From Sphingomonas aliaeris (lineage in GTDB: Bacteria > Pseudomonadota > Alphaproteobacteria > Sphingomonadales > Sphingomonadaceae): 64,000 bases of DNA. Positions 26,627 to 36,093 of the stretch are shown piece after piece. Made by a program: the position numbers and the translations under genes. Under the pieces are notes generated by a model. That model saw only the letters and a program-made list of their open reading frames with translations, was not told the DNA's origin and did not search any database. The first letter of the stretch is position 1, and every line of letters starts with the position of its first letter. The DNA lies in the NCBI RefSeq assembly GCF_016743815.1, contig NZ_CP061035.1, positions 3,164,501 through 3,228,500 of the forward strand, given 5' to 3'.

Positions 26627-29410
26627 ATGACACATCGTAAATATATCCTGGCATCGGGCATCAGCGCGTTTGCCCTTCTGGTTTCGGCACAGGCCTTCGC
26701 CCAGACGCTGCTGCCGCCCGAACCGGAAGAGGATCAGGCGATCATCGTGACGGGCGCGCGCCCGATCGCGGAATCGGAATCGACCGCGCTGACGATCCAG
26801 AAGAATTCGGACTCGCTCGTCACCGTCGTTGCCGCGGACGGCGTGGGTCGCCTGCCCGACCAGAATATCGCGCAGGCGACCAGCCGCCTTCCCGGTGTCG
26901 CCGTCGAGCGCGATCAGGGCCAGGCACGCTACATCTCGCTGCGTGGTGCCCCCAATTACTGGACGACGCTGTCGTTCGACGGGATCAACGTCGTCAGCCC
27001 GGAAGGCCGCGACGCCCGGTTCGACTCCATCCCCTCCGCGATCGCGTCGCAGATCATCGTGTCCAAGGCGGTGACCCCGGAAATGCCGGGCGAAACCGTA
27101 TCCGGCAACGTCAACGTCATCACCCGCTCGGCGTTCGATTACAAAGGGCCGCACTTTGCCGGCAAGGCCGGGTTCGGCATCGCGGAACTCGGCAGCCGCA
27201 AGCAGTATGAAGGGTCGGCGGTCGTGTCGGACCGTTTCAACGTCGGCGGCGGCGAGATCGGCGTCTTGCTGTCGGGCAGCTACTACCAGCGCGCGATGAT
27301 CACCGACAATTTCGAGACCGATTACGAACGTGTCTCGCAGGATCGGCGCCCCGGCAATGAGACGCGTTTCTGGGCGCAGGAGGCCGAGAACAAGCTGTAT
27401 CGTCTGACGCGCAAGAACTGGTCGGTATCGGGTCGCGTGGATTACAAGCCGGACAGCGACAACACGATCTCGCTGCGGTCGATCTACACGATCTTCACCG
27501 ATGACGAGGCGCGCGACAATTACCGCTTCGATCTCGATGATCGTCAGAGTGACCTCTCAACGGACACCGCCGCTTGCAACACGGCAATCAATCCCACGCC
27601 GACGACGACCGGCTATGCCGACGTCTGCATCGGCAACACGCCGCAAAAGGGTACGATCTACGGCATCGACATCCGCCAGCGCTCGACGCTGCGCGCGTTC
27701 CGCCAGTCAATCTTCACCAACACGCTGGAGGGCAATCACGACTTCGGCACGGGCTGGCACCTGAACTGGGTGGGCAACTATACGGAGTCCAAGGATGATC
27801 GCTCCGTCGTCGGTGAAGCGTCATGGGACAGCCCCTCAACGCGGACCTTGCGTCCAACCGTTGCATACGACTTCAGCGATCCAAACCGGTCTAGCCTGAA
27901 CCTGTTCACGACGACCCAACTCGCCGGTCCGACGCGCTATCAGGCAGGCACGCCGGTCACCGCGATCGACACGTTCACCAAGCCGGCTTCGTCCTTCACC
28001 GTGCTGGACGCGATCGATACGACCAAGGCCTATACCGGCAAGCTGGTCCTGTCGCGCGAGACGGGCTTCATGGGCGGCGATGCGGTGTTCAAGGCCGGTT
28101 TCCAGTTCGATCAACGCACCAAGATTGCGGATGAGCGGCAAATCTCGCTCAACACCGCGGCGCAGTTCACCACGATCGGCCTGCCCAGCGATTACAATCA
28201 GTTCTCGACGAACGAGCCATTCGCCGGTGCGCTGCCGATGGGATACACCTTCCGCTATTTCGATACGGACAAGATGCGGACCGTCTCCGACGCCGCTCGC
28301 GCGAACTTCGCGTTCACGCCGAACGTCGGCAACAACTATAACGTGCAGGAGCAGGTCTATGCCGGCTTCCTGATGGGCACGGTCAAGTATGACTGGGGTT
28401 CGATCCTCGGCGGCGTTCGCGTCGAGCATCTGAAGAACCGGGGTTCCGCCATCACGCTGGTCGGCTCGACGCCGGGCGCGTTGGTCACCGCCGAATCCAG
28501 CCAGACCCTGTTTCTGCCCAGCCTTCACGTGAATTACAATCTGGACGATACCAAGAAGCTGCGCCTGTCGTTCAACTCCGGGGCAGCACGTGCGGACTAT
28601 GACCAATTGCGGCCGAACATCGTCATCAGCGATCCCAACCAGACGATCTCGAGCGGTAATCCGTATGTCAAACCGGAACGCGCGCATGGCATCGACGCAT
28701 ATTTCGAATGGTACATGCGTCCGCAGGGCTATCTGATGGTCGGGCTGTTTTACAAGAAAGTGCAGGACGTTCTGTATCGCCAAACGCGTAAATACGGCTC
28801 CACGGAACTCGACACCACAACCAACCAACGATCGACTTACGATTTCTCGCAGATCACCAATGGCGGCGACGGTCGAGTCTTCGGCATGGAAGCGGCGGCA
28901 CAGTTGCAGCTCGAACCCTGGACGGGCAATCTCGGCCTGCCCGACTGGATGGGCGGGTTCGGCGTCTCCGCCAACCTGACGCTCAACGACAGCCAGGTGA
29001 CCAAGCCTGCAATCGGTATCGTCCCGGCGCGCAAGGTACGGTTGCCCGGCACGTCGGACAGCGTCTACAATCTGGGTGGATATTACGAGAAATACGGCCT
29101 GTCGCTTCGCGTTCAATATCAGCGCCGCAGCACCTGGCTGGACGGGATTGCGGACGATCTGACGGATGGCGGCGACACCTATTGGGCGGCGGATGACGAG
29201 ATGGATGTATCGGCGCGCTATGCGATCACCCGCAACGTCGAAATCTATTTCGATGCGTCGAACGTGCTCAACAATCCCGGCCGCCGCTATTCCGAACCGG
29301 GCAATCTGTTGACGGCGGGTGGCATCCCGACCCCGCGCAGCGACAACCAGACGATCGAATGGGAGCGGTTCGGCCGCCGCTATTCGGGCGGCATCCGGGT
29401 CAACTTCTGA
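26627..29410 (+). CDS. TonB-dependent outer-membrane receptor, phytase-linked
   Basis: 927 residues. The signal peptide MTHRKYILASGISAFALLVS ends in AQAFAQ. A TonB-box-like IIVTGARPIAE precedes a complete plug domain (GRLPDQNIAQATSRLPGVAV, ISLRGAPNYWTTLSFDGINV, GNVNVITRSAFDYKGPHFAG). The beta-barrel ends in the outer-membrane signature GIRVNF with a terminal Phe. Its stop codon overlaps the start of the beta-propeller phytase (TGATG). Receptor-phytase pairs are known from Caulobacter and sphingomonads and point to uptake of phytate or its breakdown products. A GAGGG ribosome site precedes the ATG. Confidence 0.92.
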   Translation: MTHRKYILASGISAFALLVSAQAFAQTLLPPEPEEDQAIIVTGARPIAESESTALTIQKNSDSLVTVVAADGVGRLPDQNIAQATSRLPGVAVERDQGQARYISLRGAPNYWTTLSFDGINVVSPEGRDARFDSIPSAIASQIIVSKAVTPEMPGETVSGNVNVITRSAFDYKGPHFAGKAGFGIAELGSRKQYEGSAVVSDRFNVGGGEIGVLLSGSYYQRAMITDNFETDYERVSQDRRPGNETRFWAQEAENKLYRLTRKNWSVSGRVDYKPDSDNTISLRSIYTIFTDDEARDNYRFDLDDRQSDLSTDTAACNTAINPTPTTTGYADVCIGNTPQKGTIYGIDIRQRSTLRAFRQSIFTNTLEGNHDFGTGWHLNWVGNYTESKDDRSVVGEASWDSPSTRTLRPTVAYDFSDPNRSSLNLFTTTQLAGPTRYQAGTPVTAIDTFTKPASSFTVLDAIDTTKAYTGKLVLSRETGFMGGDAVFKAGFQFDQRTKIADERQISLNTAAQFTTIGLPSDYNQFSTNEPFAGALPMGYTFRYFDTDKMRTVSDAARANFAFTPNVGNNYNVQEQVYAGFLMGTVKYDWGSILGGVRVEHLKNRGSAITLVGSTPGALVTAESSQTLFLPSLHVNYNLDDTKKLRLSFNSGAARADYDQLRPNIVISDPNQTISSGNPYVKPERAHGIDAYFEWYMRPQGYLMVGLFYKKVQDVLYRQTRKYGSTELDTTTNQRSTYDFSQITNGGDGRVFGMEAAAQLQLEPWTGNLGLPDWMGGFGVSANLTLNDSQVTKPAIGIVPARKVRLPGTSDSVYNLGGYYEKYGLSLRVQYQRRSTWLDGIADDLTDGGDTYWAADDEMDVSARYAITRNVEIYFDASNVLNNPGRRYSEPGNLLTAGGIPTPRSDNQTIEWERFGRRYSGGIRVNF

Positions 29411-30459
29411 TGCGCAAGACGATCGTCCGCGCGGGTCTGGCACTGGTCCCGTTCGTGCTGTCGGGCTGTTCGGCGACCGATACCGCCCCTGCGGCGAGCC
29501 CGGTCGCGACCGCTTCCGTACAGGCCCGCGGCGAGACGCAGGCGGTGGGGACGGCAAATGCCGATGCCGCGGACGATCCCGCAATCTGGCGCAACCCGTC
29601 CGATCCCGCCGCCGGCCTGATCGTGGGGACGGACAAGAAGGCCGGGCTGTACGTGTACGACCTGTCCGGCCGGCAACGCTCGTTCATCGATGCCGGGCGC
29701 GTCAACAATGTCGACCTGCGCGACATGGGCGACGCGGGCATCATCGTCGCCGCCAGCGATCGTAGCGACAAGGCGAATGCCAAGATCGCGTTGTTCCGGC
29801 TTGACCCAGCAACCGCAACGCTGACGGCGATCGGCAAGGTCTCGGCCGGTGCCGGAGAAGCGTACGGCATCTGCCTGTACCGCGAGGGCGATACCTTGTC
29901 CGCGTTCAACGTCATCAAGGACGGCACGATCCGCCAGGTCATGCTGAATATCCAGGGCGCGCCAAGCGGCAGGATCGTGCGGACGATGAAGCTCGGCACG
30001 CAATCCGAAGGCTGCGCGACCGATGAGCGCACGCACCGCCTGTATGTCGCGGAAGAGGATGTCGGTCTGTGGCGGTTCGATGCCAGCGCGTCCGGCAATC
30101 CGGACCCGATCCGGATCGGCGCGGCAGACGGCAAGCACATCGTCGCGGATACCGAAGGCGTGACGATCGCAGCGGAGGGCACCGGCAATGGCGGTTATCT
30201 TCTTGTGTCGAGCCAGGGTGACAACGCCTATGCCGTCTATCGTCTGTCCGACGACGGCTATGTGGGGCGGTTCCGTATCGCCAAGGGCAGTTTCGGCGCG
30301 ACCGAGGAGACCGATGGCATCGACGCGGCTGTGGGTGATTTCGGGCCAGGCTATACTGGCGGATTGTTCGTTGCGCAGGACGGGCACAACGACCCGACGG
30401 CGCAGAACTTCAAGCTGGTCGCCTGGGCGGACATCAAGAAAGCGCTCGGCCTGGAGTAG
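29410..30459 (+). CDS. beta-propeller phytase lipoprotein (3-phytase)
   Basis: 349 residues. MRKTIVRAGLALVPFVLSGC gives a lipoprotein signal with the lipobox LSGC at about residue 20. The mature protein shows the beta-propeller phytase hallmark DAADDPAIWRNPSDPAAGLI, KKAGLYVYDLSGRQRSF and NNVDLRDM, then SEGCATDERTHRLYVAEEDV and VADTEGVTIA. The acidic residues in these motifs bind calcium in the family. The enzyme removes phosphate from phytic acid at the cell surface or in the periplasm. The start is the ATG that overlaps the receptor stop. A REP-like repeat lies 41 nt downstream. Confidence 0.92.
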   Translation: MRKTIVRAGLALVPFVLSGCSATDTAPAASPVATASVQARGETQAVGTANADAADDPAIWRNPSDPAAGLIVGTDKKAGLYVYDLSGRQRSFIDAGRVNNVDLRDMGDAGIIVAASDRSDKANAKIALFRLDPATATLTAIGKVSAGAGEAYGICLYREGDTLSAFNVIKDGTIRQVMLNIQGAPSGRIVRTMKLGTQSEGCATDERTHRLYVAEEDVGLWRFDASASGNPDPIRIGAADGKHIVADTEGVTIAAEGTGNGGYLLVSSQGDNAYAVYRLSDDGYVGRFRIAKGSFGATEETDGIDAAVGDFGPGYTGGLFVAQDGHNDPTAQNFKLVAWADIKKALGLE

Positions 30460-30500
30460 GCTACCGACCGTCCTCTTCCTGCATCGTTATCTTAATCCAA

Positions 30501-30569
30501 CCGTTCGTGCTGAGCCTGTCGAAGCACCTGTCCTCGGCGCACGCCCTTCGACAAGCTTAGGGCGAACGG
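30501..30569. repeat. intact REP-like paired palindrome (copy A)
   Basis: 69 nt between the convergent phytase and nitroreductase genes. Each end is CCGTTCG, in inverted orientation, followed by its own hairpin: GTGCT...AGCAC on the left and GCCCT...AGGGC on the right. The loops contain TGTCGA. The reverse complement aligns along its whole length with the copy that is interrupted by the IS110 element (61208-61221 joined to 62385-62440). It is probably a BIME-type repetitive element of the sphingomonad chromosome and may also act as a transcription stop. Confidence 0.8.
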
Positions 30570-30599
30570 TGGACGCGGACATGACGGCCGCGTCTCGCG

Positions 30600-31277
30600 T
30601 CAATCCTCGAAGCCGACGAACACCGCGGCCTCGGACACCGGGCGGCGTTCCGACACGACGGCGTTGGCCGCGAAGCTGTCGTCAGGCCAGCCGAGCGCGA
30701 TGCTCTTCATGATCACCTGATCGTCCGGGATGCGCGCATGTTCGCGCACGACCGGCGACTGCATGATCCCTTGGCTGTTGATCACCGCCCCCAGCCCCCG
30801 CGACCAGGCGGCATTGACCAATGCGGTCGCCGCCGCGCCGCAATCGAACGCGGTATCGTCGCTGCCGGCCAGATGGCGGTCGTAGGTGATGATGACGCAG
30901 ACCGGCGCATCGAACTGCCGAAAGCCGCGAAGCACCCAGTCCTGCCGCGCATCCTTGTCGTCGCGCGCGATGCCCATCGCGGCGAACAATTGCTTGGCGA
31001 CACCGATCTGGCGATCGCGGTGCGGCCCGGCAAAGGCTTCACCGGTGCGGAATTCGCGCGACTGCGGGACGCCCGCGACCATCCGTTCGGTATTGCCCGC
31101 GCGGATCGCATCCAGCGCGGCGCCCGCGACGACGTGGAAATGATAGGGCTGCGTGTTCATCGACGACGGCGCCCGCATCGCCAGCGTCAATATCTCCTCG
31201 ATCAGCGCGCGGGGTACCGGGTCGGGCTTGTAGCCGCGGATGCTGCGGCGGCCGAGGATCACGTCGTCGAACTGCAT
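30600..31277 (-). CDS. nitroreductase family protein
   Basis: 225 residues starting MQFDDVILGRRSIRGYKPDP. The FMN-binding block RRSIRGYKP, the substrate/FMN loop RAPSSMNTQPYHFHVVAGAA and the C-terminal IALGWPDDSFAANAVVSERR are characteristic. Members use FMN and NAD(P)H to reduce nitroaromatics or quinones, and the natural substrate here is unknown. An ATG six codons upstream (31295) is also possible. The internal one is favoured because the nitroreductase N-terminus normally begins there and purine-rich GGAACGGAAA precedes it. Confidence 0.88.
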   Translation of the reverse strand: MQFDDVILGRRSIRGYKPDPVPRALIEEILTLAMRAPSSMNTQPYHFHVVAGAALDAIRAGNTERMVAGVPQSREFRTGEAFAGPHRDRQIGVAKQLFAAMGIARDDKDARQDWVLRGFRQFDAPVCVIITYDRHLAGSDDTAFDCGAAATALVNAAWSRGLGAVINSQGIMQSPVVREHARIPDDQVIMKSIALGWPDDSFAANAVVSERRPVSEAAVFVGFED

Positions 31278-31355
31278 TTTTCCGTTCCATATCATCGTTG
31301 GCGCACGCCCCGCCTACAGACTTATCCCGCAGCGAACAGCCCGCTCCTGCTTTCG

Positions 31356-31808
31356 TCAGGCCCCGCCGAGCTCGGGAAATAGTTTTTCGATTTCTGCTTG
31401 CAGGTCGGACGCGCCGGGCAGCAGCCCGTAATGGTCGAGCATCCGCTTGACCAAGGCCGCCTTGTGCGGGCCGATCCCGGCCATCGCCTCAAATCCCGGC
31501 AGATCGCGATCGGCAAGCCGATCGGCCAGGTCGCCAAGCGTGCGATACCCCGCGGCGGTCAGCGTCCGGCGCAGGCCGGGCGGCAACACCGATTGCCCGA
31601 CGGGAAGATCGCGCTCCGTCGCTCCCGGCCGCTTCGACCGCAGCCGCGTGCCCGCCGCCTTTTCCCGCTTCAACGACCGGCGGACATGCCCGAGTTGGCC
31701 CGATGTCAGCCCAAGCTTGCGCCCGATCTGACGATAGGACAGGCCCGCGGCACGCAATGCGCGGCCTTCCTCGACACTGGTCGCGGCTTGTTCCTGTCGG
31801 CTGAGCAT
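31356..31808 (-). CDS. helix-turn-helix plus helix-hairpin-helix protein
   Basis: 150 residues. The N-terminal part (EEGRALRAAGLSYRQIGRKL then GLTSGQLGHVRRSLKREKAA) has the form of a resolvase- or sigma-type helix-turn-helix. The central SKRPGATERDLPVGQSVLPP is basic. The C-terminal AAGYRTLGDLADRLADRDLP and FEAMAGIGPHKAALVKRMLD form a helix-hairpin-helix with the GIGPHKA hairpin, a nonspecific DNA-binding element, similar to the RNA polymerase alpha C-terminal domain arrangement. It is probably a DNA-binding protein. The family was not recognised. It faces the decayed TonB receptor divergently. Confidence 0.7.
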   Translation of the reverse strand: MLSRQEQAATSVEEGRALRAAGLSYRQIGRKLGLTSGQLGHVRRSLKREKAAGTRLRSKRPGATERDLPVGQSVLPPGLRRTLTAAGYRTLGDLADRLADRDLPGFEAMAGIGPHKAALVKRMLDHYGLLPGASDLQAEIEKLFPELGGA

Positions 31809-31981
31809 CTACGCATCCTCCCCGCGGGCTCGACGTCCCGCGGTAATTGGCAAACCCTGCCATATACAGACCGACCTTCAAACCTGCCTGCCGGAGCGTT
31901 TGGCGTCCGCTCGGCGATTTTCTGTTCCGGACGATAAATTTTCTTCGCATCAATGTTGCGAATAAAAGACGATTAGGCACT

Positions 31982-34146
31982 CAGAGTTCGATCCGCCCGG
32001 CCACGCAGCGCGGCCTGTCGCCCGATCAGACTTTGGTGCTGATCAACGGCGTCCGCGCGCACACCTCGGCATTGCTTAACACCAACGGTTCGGTCGGCCG
32101 CGGTTCGGCGGCGGTCGATCTTAATACGATCCCGTCCGTGGCGCTGGACCGGATCGAGGTGCTGCGCGACGGCGGCGGCGCAATACGGGTCCGATGCGAT
32201 CGCCGGCGTCGTCAACCTTCGCCTTCGCGAGGCGCGTAGCGGCGGCGGCGCGACGGTCAGCTACGGCAAGTACATCACCGACGTCGATACCGCGCGCGGA
32301 TCGCGCAAGGAACGCGATGGCGAGACCGCGACCGTATCGGCATGGCAGGGCATCGGGCTGGGATCGGACGGGTTCCTGGCGATTTCGGGCGAGTATCTGA
32401 ACCGCAACCCGACCAGCCGCGGCGACTTCGATCCACGCAAGACGCCGATCCGCGTCCGGTCGCGCTTCGGCGACCCCGAGGTCGAACAATATACCGGCTA
32501 TATCAACGCCGGTAAGCCGCTCGGCGACAGCGGCTGGACGCTGTACGGCTTCGGCGGATACCAGCACCGCGACAGTGTCAGCGCCGCGACCCCGCGCATC
32601 GTCGGCGGAACTGGGGGCAATGCGAACGTCAGCGCCGATGCGCTCGCCAGCCTGTATCCGGACGGCTTCACCCCTTTGATCGCCGTGAAGTCGGTCGATC
32701 TGACCGCAACGGGTGGCGCACGCGGCGAATTGTCCGGCTGGAACGTCGATCTGAACGTGTCGTATGGCCGCAACAAGCTTACCTTCAACACGCGCAATTC
32801 CGGCAACGCCACGTACGGCGCGGCATCGCAGCGCGATTTCTACAGCGGCACGCTGACCTACGACCAGATCGTCGGCGGCATCGACGTGTCGAAGGAACTG
32901 CCGCTCGGCCACGGTACGATCAACATCGCGTTCGGCGAAGAATATCGCCGCGAGGGCTTCAAGATCGGCGCGGGTGAACCGGCGTCCTACAACCGGGCAC
33001 CGGGCGCTGCTTCCACCCTTGGTTCGGGCGCACAGGGCTTTCCGGGCTTCCAGCCCTCGAACGTCGTCAACGCGCACCGCGATAACGTGTCCGGCTATCT
33101 CGACATCGAAGCCAAGCCGACCGAAGCGCTGACGCTGGGCATCGCCGGACGCGCCGAGAGCTATTCCGACTTCGGCGAAACCGCGACGGGCAAGCTGTCC
33201 GCCCGCTACGAATTCGCACCTTGGTTCGCGATCCGAGGCACCGCTTCGACCGGCTTCCGCGCGCCGTCGCTCCAGCAGCAATATTTCACCTCCACCGCGT
33301 CGGTGCTGACCGACGGCAATATCGTCGAAACCGGTCTTTTCCCGTCGACAAGCCCCGTCGGCCGCGCGCTGGGCGGGGTTCCGCTCAAGGCCGAAAAGGC
33401 ACGCAACCTGTCGGTCGGTACCGTGATCCGGTTCGGCGGGTTCGATCTGTCGGTCGACGCCTATCAGATCAAGGTGCGCGACCAGATCGCCTTGTCCGAA
33501 AACCTCAGCGGCGCCGCCGTGATCGGACGATTGCGCGACGAGGGCATTACCAGCGTGACGGCTGGCCGGTATTTCCTGAACGGCATCCGATCCACGACGA
33601 AGGGCATAGACGTGGTCGCGCATTACCGCACCCGGACCGATGCCATCGGGACGTTCGATCTCACTGCGGCCGCCAACTTCAACGATATCAAGATAACGCG
33701 CGCCCCGGGCACGGCGACGATCACGGGGTCAGGTGGGACCGCAACGCTGCCGATCTTCAGCCGCCAGCGCATAATCTCGTTCGAACAGGGCACGCCGCGG
33801 ACGAAGGTGGTCGGCACGATCGACTGGTCGCTGCAGGATCTTGGCGTCACCGCGCGCGCCTCCTATTATGGCGACGTGACCCAGCCGAGCAGCAACGGCT
33901 TCGCGCAAGATGACATCCACGCCGGCAAGCATACGATCTTCGATCGCGAGGCGCTATCAGGTCGTCCGCAACTTGAACGTCGCGATCGGCGCCAACAACC
34001 TGTTCGACACCTATCCCGACGCCGTCGCCCTCACCTCGTCACGGGGCACCGTGCTCAACAGCACGGGTCTCGTCGGCTTCCCATACTATTCGCCGTTCGG
34101 GTTCAACGGACGCTATCTCTACGCCCGTGTGGGCGTGAGCTGGTAA
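31982..34146 (+). pseudogene. decayed TonB-dependent receptor (5' truncated, two frameshifts)
   Basis: Receptor homology starts abruptly near 31982 inside the plug domain (PATQRGLSPDQTLVLINGVR), with no signal peptide or TonB box. The plug runs to EVLRDGGG at about 32180. The expected continuation, AQYGSDAIAGVVNLRLREAR, is in another frame. That frame stays open through the barrel to SSNGFAQDDIHAGK at about 33930. The barrel end, VVRNLNVAIGANNLFDTYPD to YLYARVGVSW, is in a third frame and ends at 34146. At least two indels and a missing start therefore inactivate it. A homologous intact protein would be roughly 850-900 residues. The 31809-31981 leader contains only an AT-flanked inverted repeat. 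Confidence 0.85.
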
Positions 34147-34236
34147 GGGTCTAGCGCATAAGGGATCGCCAAGCGGCGATCCGAAGCCGCCGGCCCCTCG
34201 GGTCGGCGGTCCTTCAACTCGTGAAACGAGCGGCAA

Positions 34237-34530
34237 TTAGCGCCGGTGCTTGCCGCCGTAGTGCTTGCCGATATAGCCGCCGATTCGCGCCATCTCGCGC
34301 GCAGCGGCACCGCTGGCTTCCGAGCAACAGGGTAGCGGATCGCGTTCGGCCTGCGCCGCGCGCATCGCGACGCGGTCGCACAGATCCTCGATATCGGCGC
34401 GACTTAGCAGGTTTTTCTCCCGCATCAGGCACAGCAGGCTTTGCAGGATGATAAGGCTCTCATCCGTAGCGCGGGGCTCCATCGTGGCGCCTTGCTGAGC
34501 GGGACGAAGGACGGATTCGTTGATATCCAC
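34237..34530 (-). CDS. small protein of unknown function
   Basis: 97 residues from a GTG start at 34530, preceded by AGGAG 9 nt upstream. An internal ATG at 34482 is an alternative. The sequence contains a helical stretch ATDESLIILQSLLCLMREKN and LLSRADIEDLCDRVAMRAAQ, a CC pair, and a basic end GGYIGKHYGGKHRR. It has no signal or membrane segment. No family was recognised. It lies between the decayed receptor and the efflux operon and reads toward the former. Confidence 0.6.
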   Translation of the reverse strand: MDINESVLRPAQQGATMEPRATDESLIILQSLLCLMREKNLLSRADIEDLCDRVAMRAAQAERDPLPCCSEASGAAAREMARIGGYIGKHYGGKHRR

Positions 34531-34610
34531 GGCATCTTCTCCTCTTATCTTTCGAGGATGCTACGCCGATTTCCGCAGATTGAAAGCCCCCAGGCCGTAT
34601 CGCCCCGCTC

Positions 34611-36089
34611 TTACCGGGGCGTAGGCTCGGCCAGCCCGCCGCCCAGCGCGCGGTACAATTCGACCATGTTGCTTTCCTGCGTCAACCGCGTCGTCACCAG
34701 TTGCAGCCGGGCGGCATAGGCCGTGCGTTGCGCGTCCAATGCGACCAGGAACGAGTCCACGCCCGCCCGGTACCGCGCATCCGATAGCCGCCCCGCCACC
34801 TCGGCGGAGTTGACCCGCGCCGACTGTGCGGACACCTGTTCCTCGATTGTCCCGCGCTGCGCCAGCGCATCGGCGACCTCGCGAAACGCCGTCTGTACTG
34901 CCCGCTCATAGGTCGCCTGGGCAACGACCTGCGACGCACGGGCATAGTCTAGATTACCCTTGTTGCGTCCGGCGTCGAACAGCGGCAGACCGATCGTCGG
35001 GCCGACGCTGTAGGTATAGCTGCCCCCGGAAAACAGCCCGGACAAAGCGGTCGAGATCGTGCCGAGCGCCGCGGTCAACGATATCTGCGGGAAGAACGCA
35101 GCGCGCGCCGCGCCGATATTGGCATTCTGCGCGATCAACTGATGTTCGGCCTGCAGCACGTCCGGCCGGCTCAGCAGGATCGACGAATCCAGATTCCCCG
35201 GCAGAGCCTCCCGCGTCAGGCGATTGGCAGCCAGGCCGTTCGGCAATTGCTCGGTAGCGACCGGCGCACCGACCAGCAGGTCGAGCGCATTCTTGTCCTG
35301 CGCGATCTTCGCGGTCAGCGCGGCGATGTCGTTGCGGGTGCCCTGGTAATTGGTATCCGCCTGCCGCGCCTCGAGCTCAGACGCGACGCCGATCTCGAAC
35401 TGCGCGCGCGTGAGGCGGGACGTTTCGGCGAACGCCTTCAACGTCTCGCGCGAGAGCCTGAGCTGTTCCTGGTCGGACGCCATCGTCAGCCAAGCGGTGG
35501 CGATTTCCGCGATCAGGCTGATGCGCGCAGCACGCTGCGCCTCCTCGCTCGCGAAATACTGCTCCTGCGCGGCGCGGCTAAGGTTCCGTATCCGGCCGAA
35601 CAGATCGAGTTCGAATGCCGATATGCCGATCTGTCCCTGATAGATCTGAAAATCGGTCGATCCACCACCGGTCGCCCCGGTTCCGGCCCCAGCGCCGGCG
35701 CCAGCCCCAACCGCCCCGGCCCCGCCACCCGCGCCGAGCGCATTGTTGGTGAAGGTCGCGCCACCGGTCGCATTCACCGTTGGCAACAGGTCCGCCCGCT
35801 GTACGCGATATTGCGCGCGCGCCTGCAAAACGTTGCCAGCGGCGATGCGCAGGTCGCGATTGTTGGCGAGACCTGCATCGATCACCGCCTGAAGGCGCGG
35901 ATCGGTGAAGAACGCTCTCCAGCCGATCTTCGTCACGTCCGGGGCATCGGTCTTGGCGCGGGGATACGGACCACCCTGCGGGAAGGACGGGGGAACGACC
36001 GCCCCCGGCCGCGTATAGTTCGGCGCGAGATTACAGCCCGACAAGGCGGTCGATAGCGCAAGTACGGCAGTGATGGCAAAGCGGTTCAC
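34611..36089 (-). CDS. RND efflux outer-membrane lipoprotein (NodT/OprM-like)
   Basis: 492 residues from a GTG start (NRFAITAVLALSTALSGCNL) with GGGAG upstream. The lipobox LSGC lies near residue 19. The TolC-like outer-membrane factor pattern is repeated twice: WRAFFTDPRLQAVIDAGLAN and NNRDLRIAAGNVLQARAQY, then SRPDVLQAEHQLIAQNANIG, IGLPLFDAGRNKGNLDYARA and GGGLAEP at the end. A Gly/Ala-rich low-complexity insert (GAGAGAGTGATGGG) lies near residues 115-135. It forms the outer-membrane channel for the upstream RND pump. The gene starts 4 nt after the pump stop. Confidence 0.92.
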   Translation of the reverse strand: MNRFAITAVLALSTALSGCNLAPNYTRPGAVVPPSFPQGGPYPRAKTDAPDVTKIGWRAFFTDPRLQAVIDAGLANNRDLRIAAGNVLQARAQYRVQRADLLPTVNATGGATFTNNALGAGGGAGAVGAGAGAGAGTGATGGGSTDFQIYQGQIGISAFELDLFGRIRNLSRAAQEQYFASEEAQRAARISLIAEIATAWLTMASDQEQLRLSRETLKAFAETSRLTRAQFEIGVASELEARQADTNYQGTRNDIAALTAKIAQDKNALDLLVGAPVATEQLPNGLAANRLTREALPGNLDSSILLSRPDVLQAEHQLIAQNANIGAARAAFFPQISLTAALGTISTALSGLFSGGSYTYSVGPTIGLPLFDAGRNKGNLDYARASQVVAQATYERAVQTAFREVADALAQRGTIEEQVSAQSARVNSAEVAGRLSDARYRAGVDSFLVALDAQRTAYAARLQLVTTRLTQESNMVELYRALGGGLAEPTPR

Positions 36090-36093
36090 GGGG

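Noticed and set aside
34163..34212. Two adjacent GC-rich hairpins after the decayed TonB receptor
   Set aside because: They pair well (GGATCGCC/GGCGATCC and CCGCCGGCCCC with GGGTCGGCGG, the latter imperfect) but no T tract follows on either strand, so a terminator cannot be claimed.
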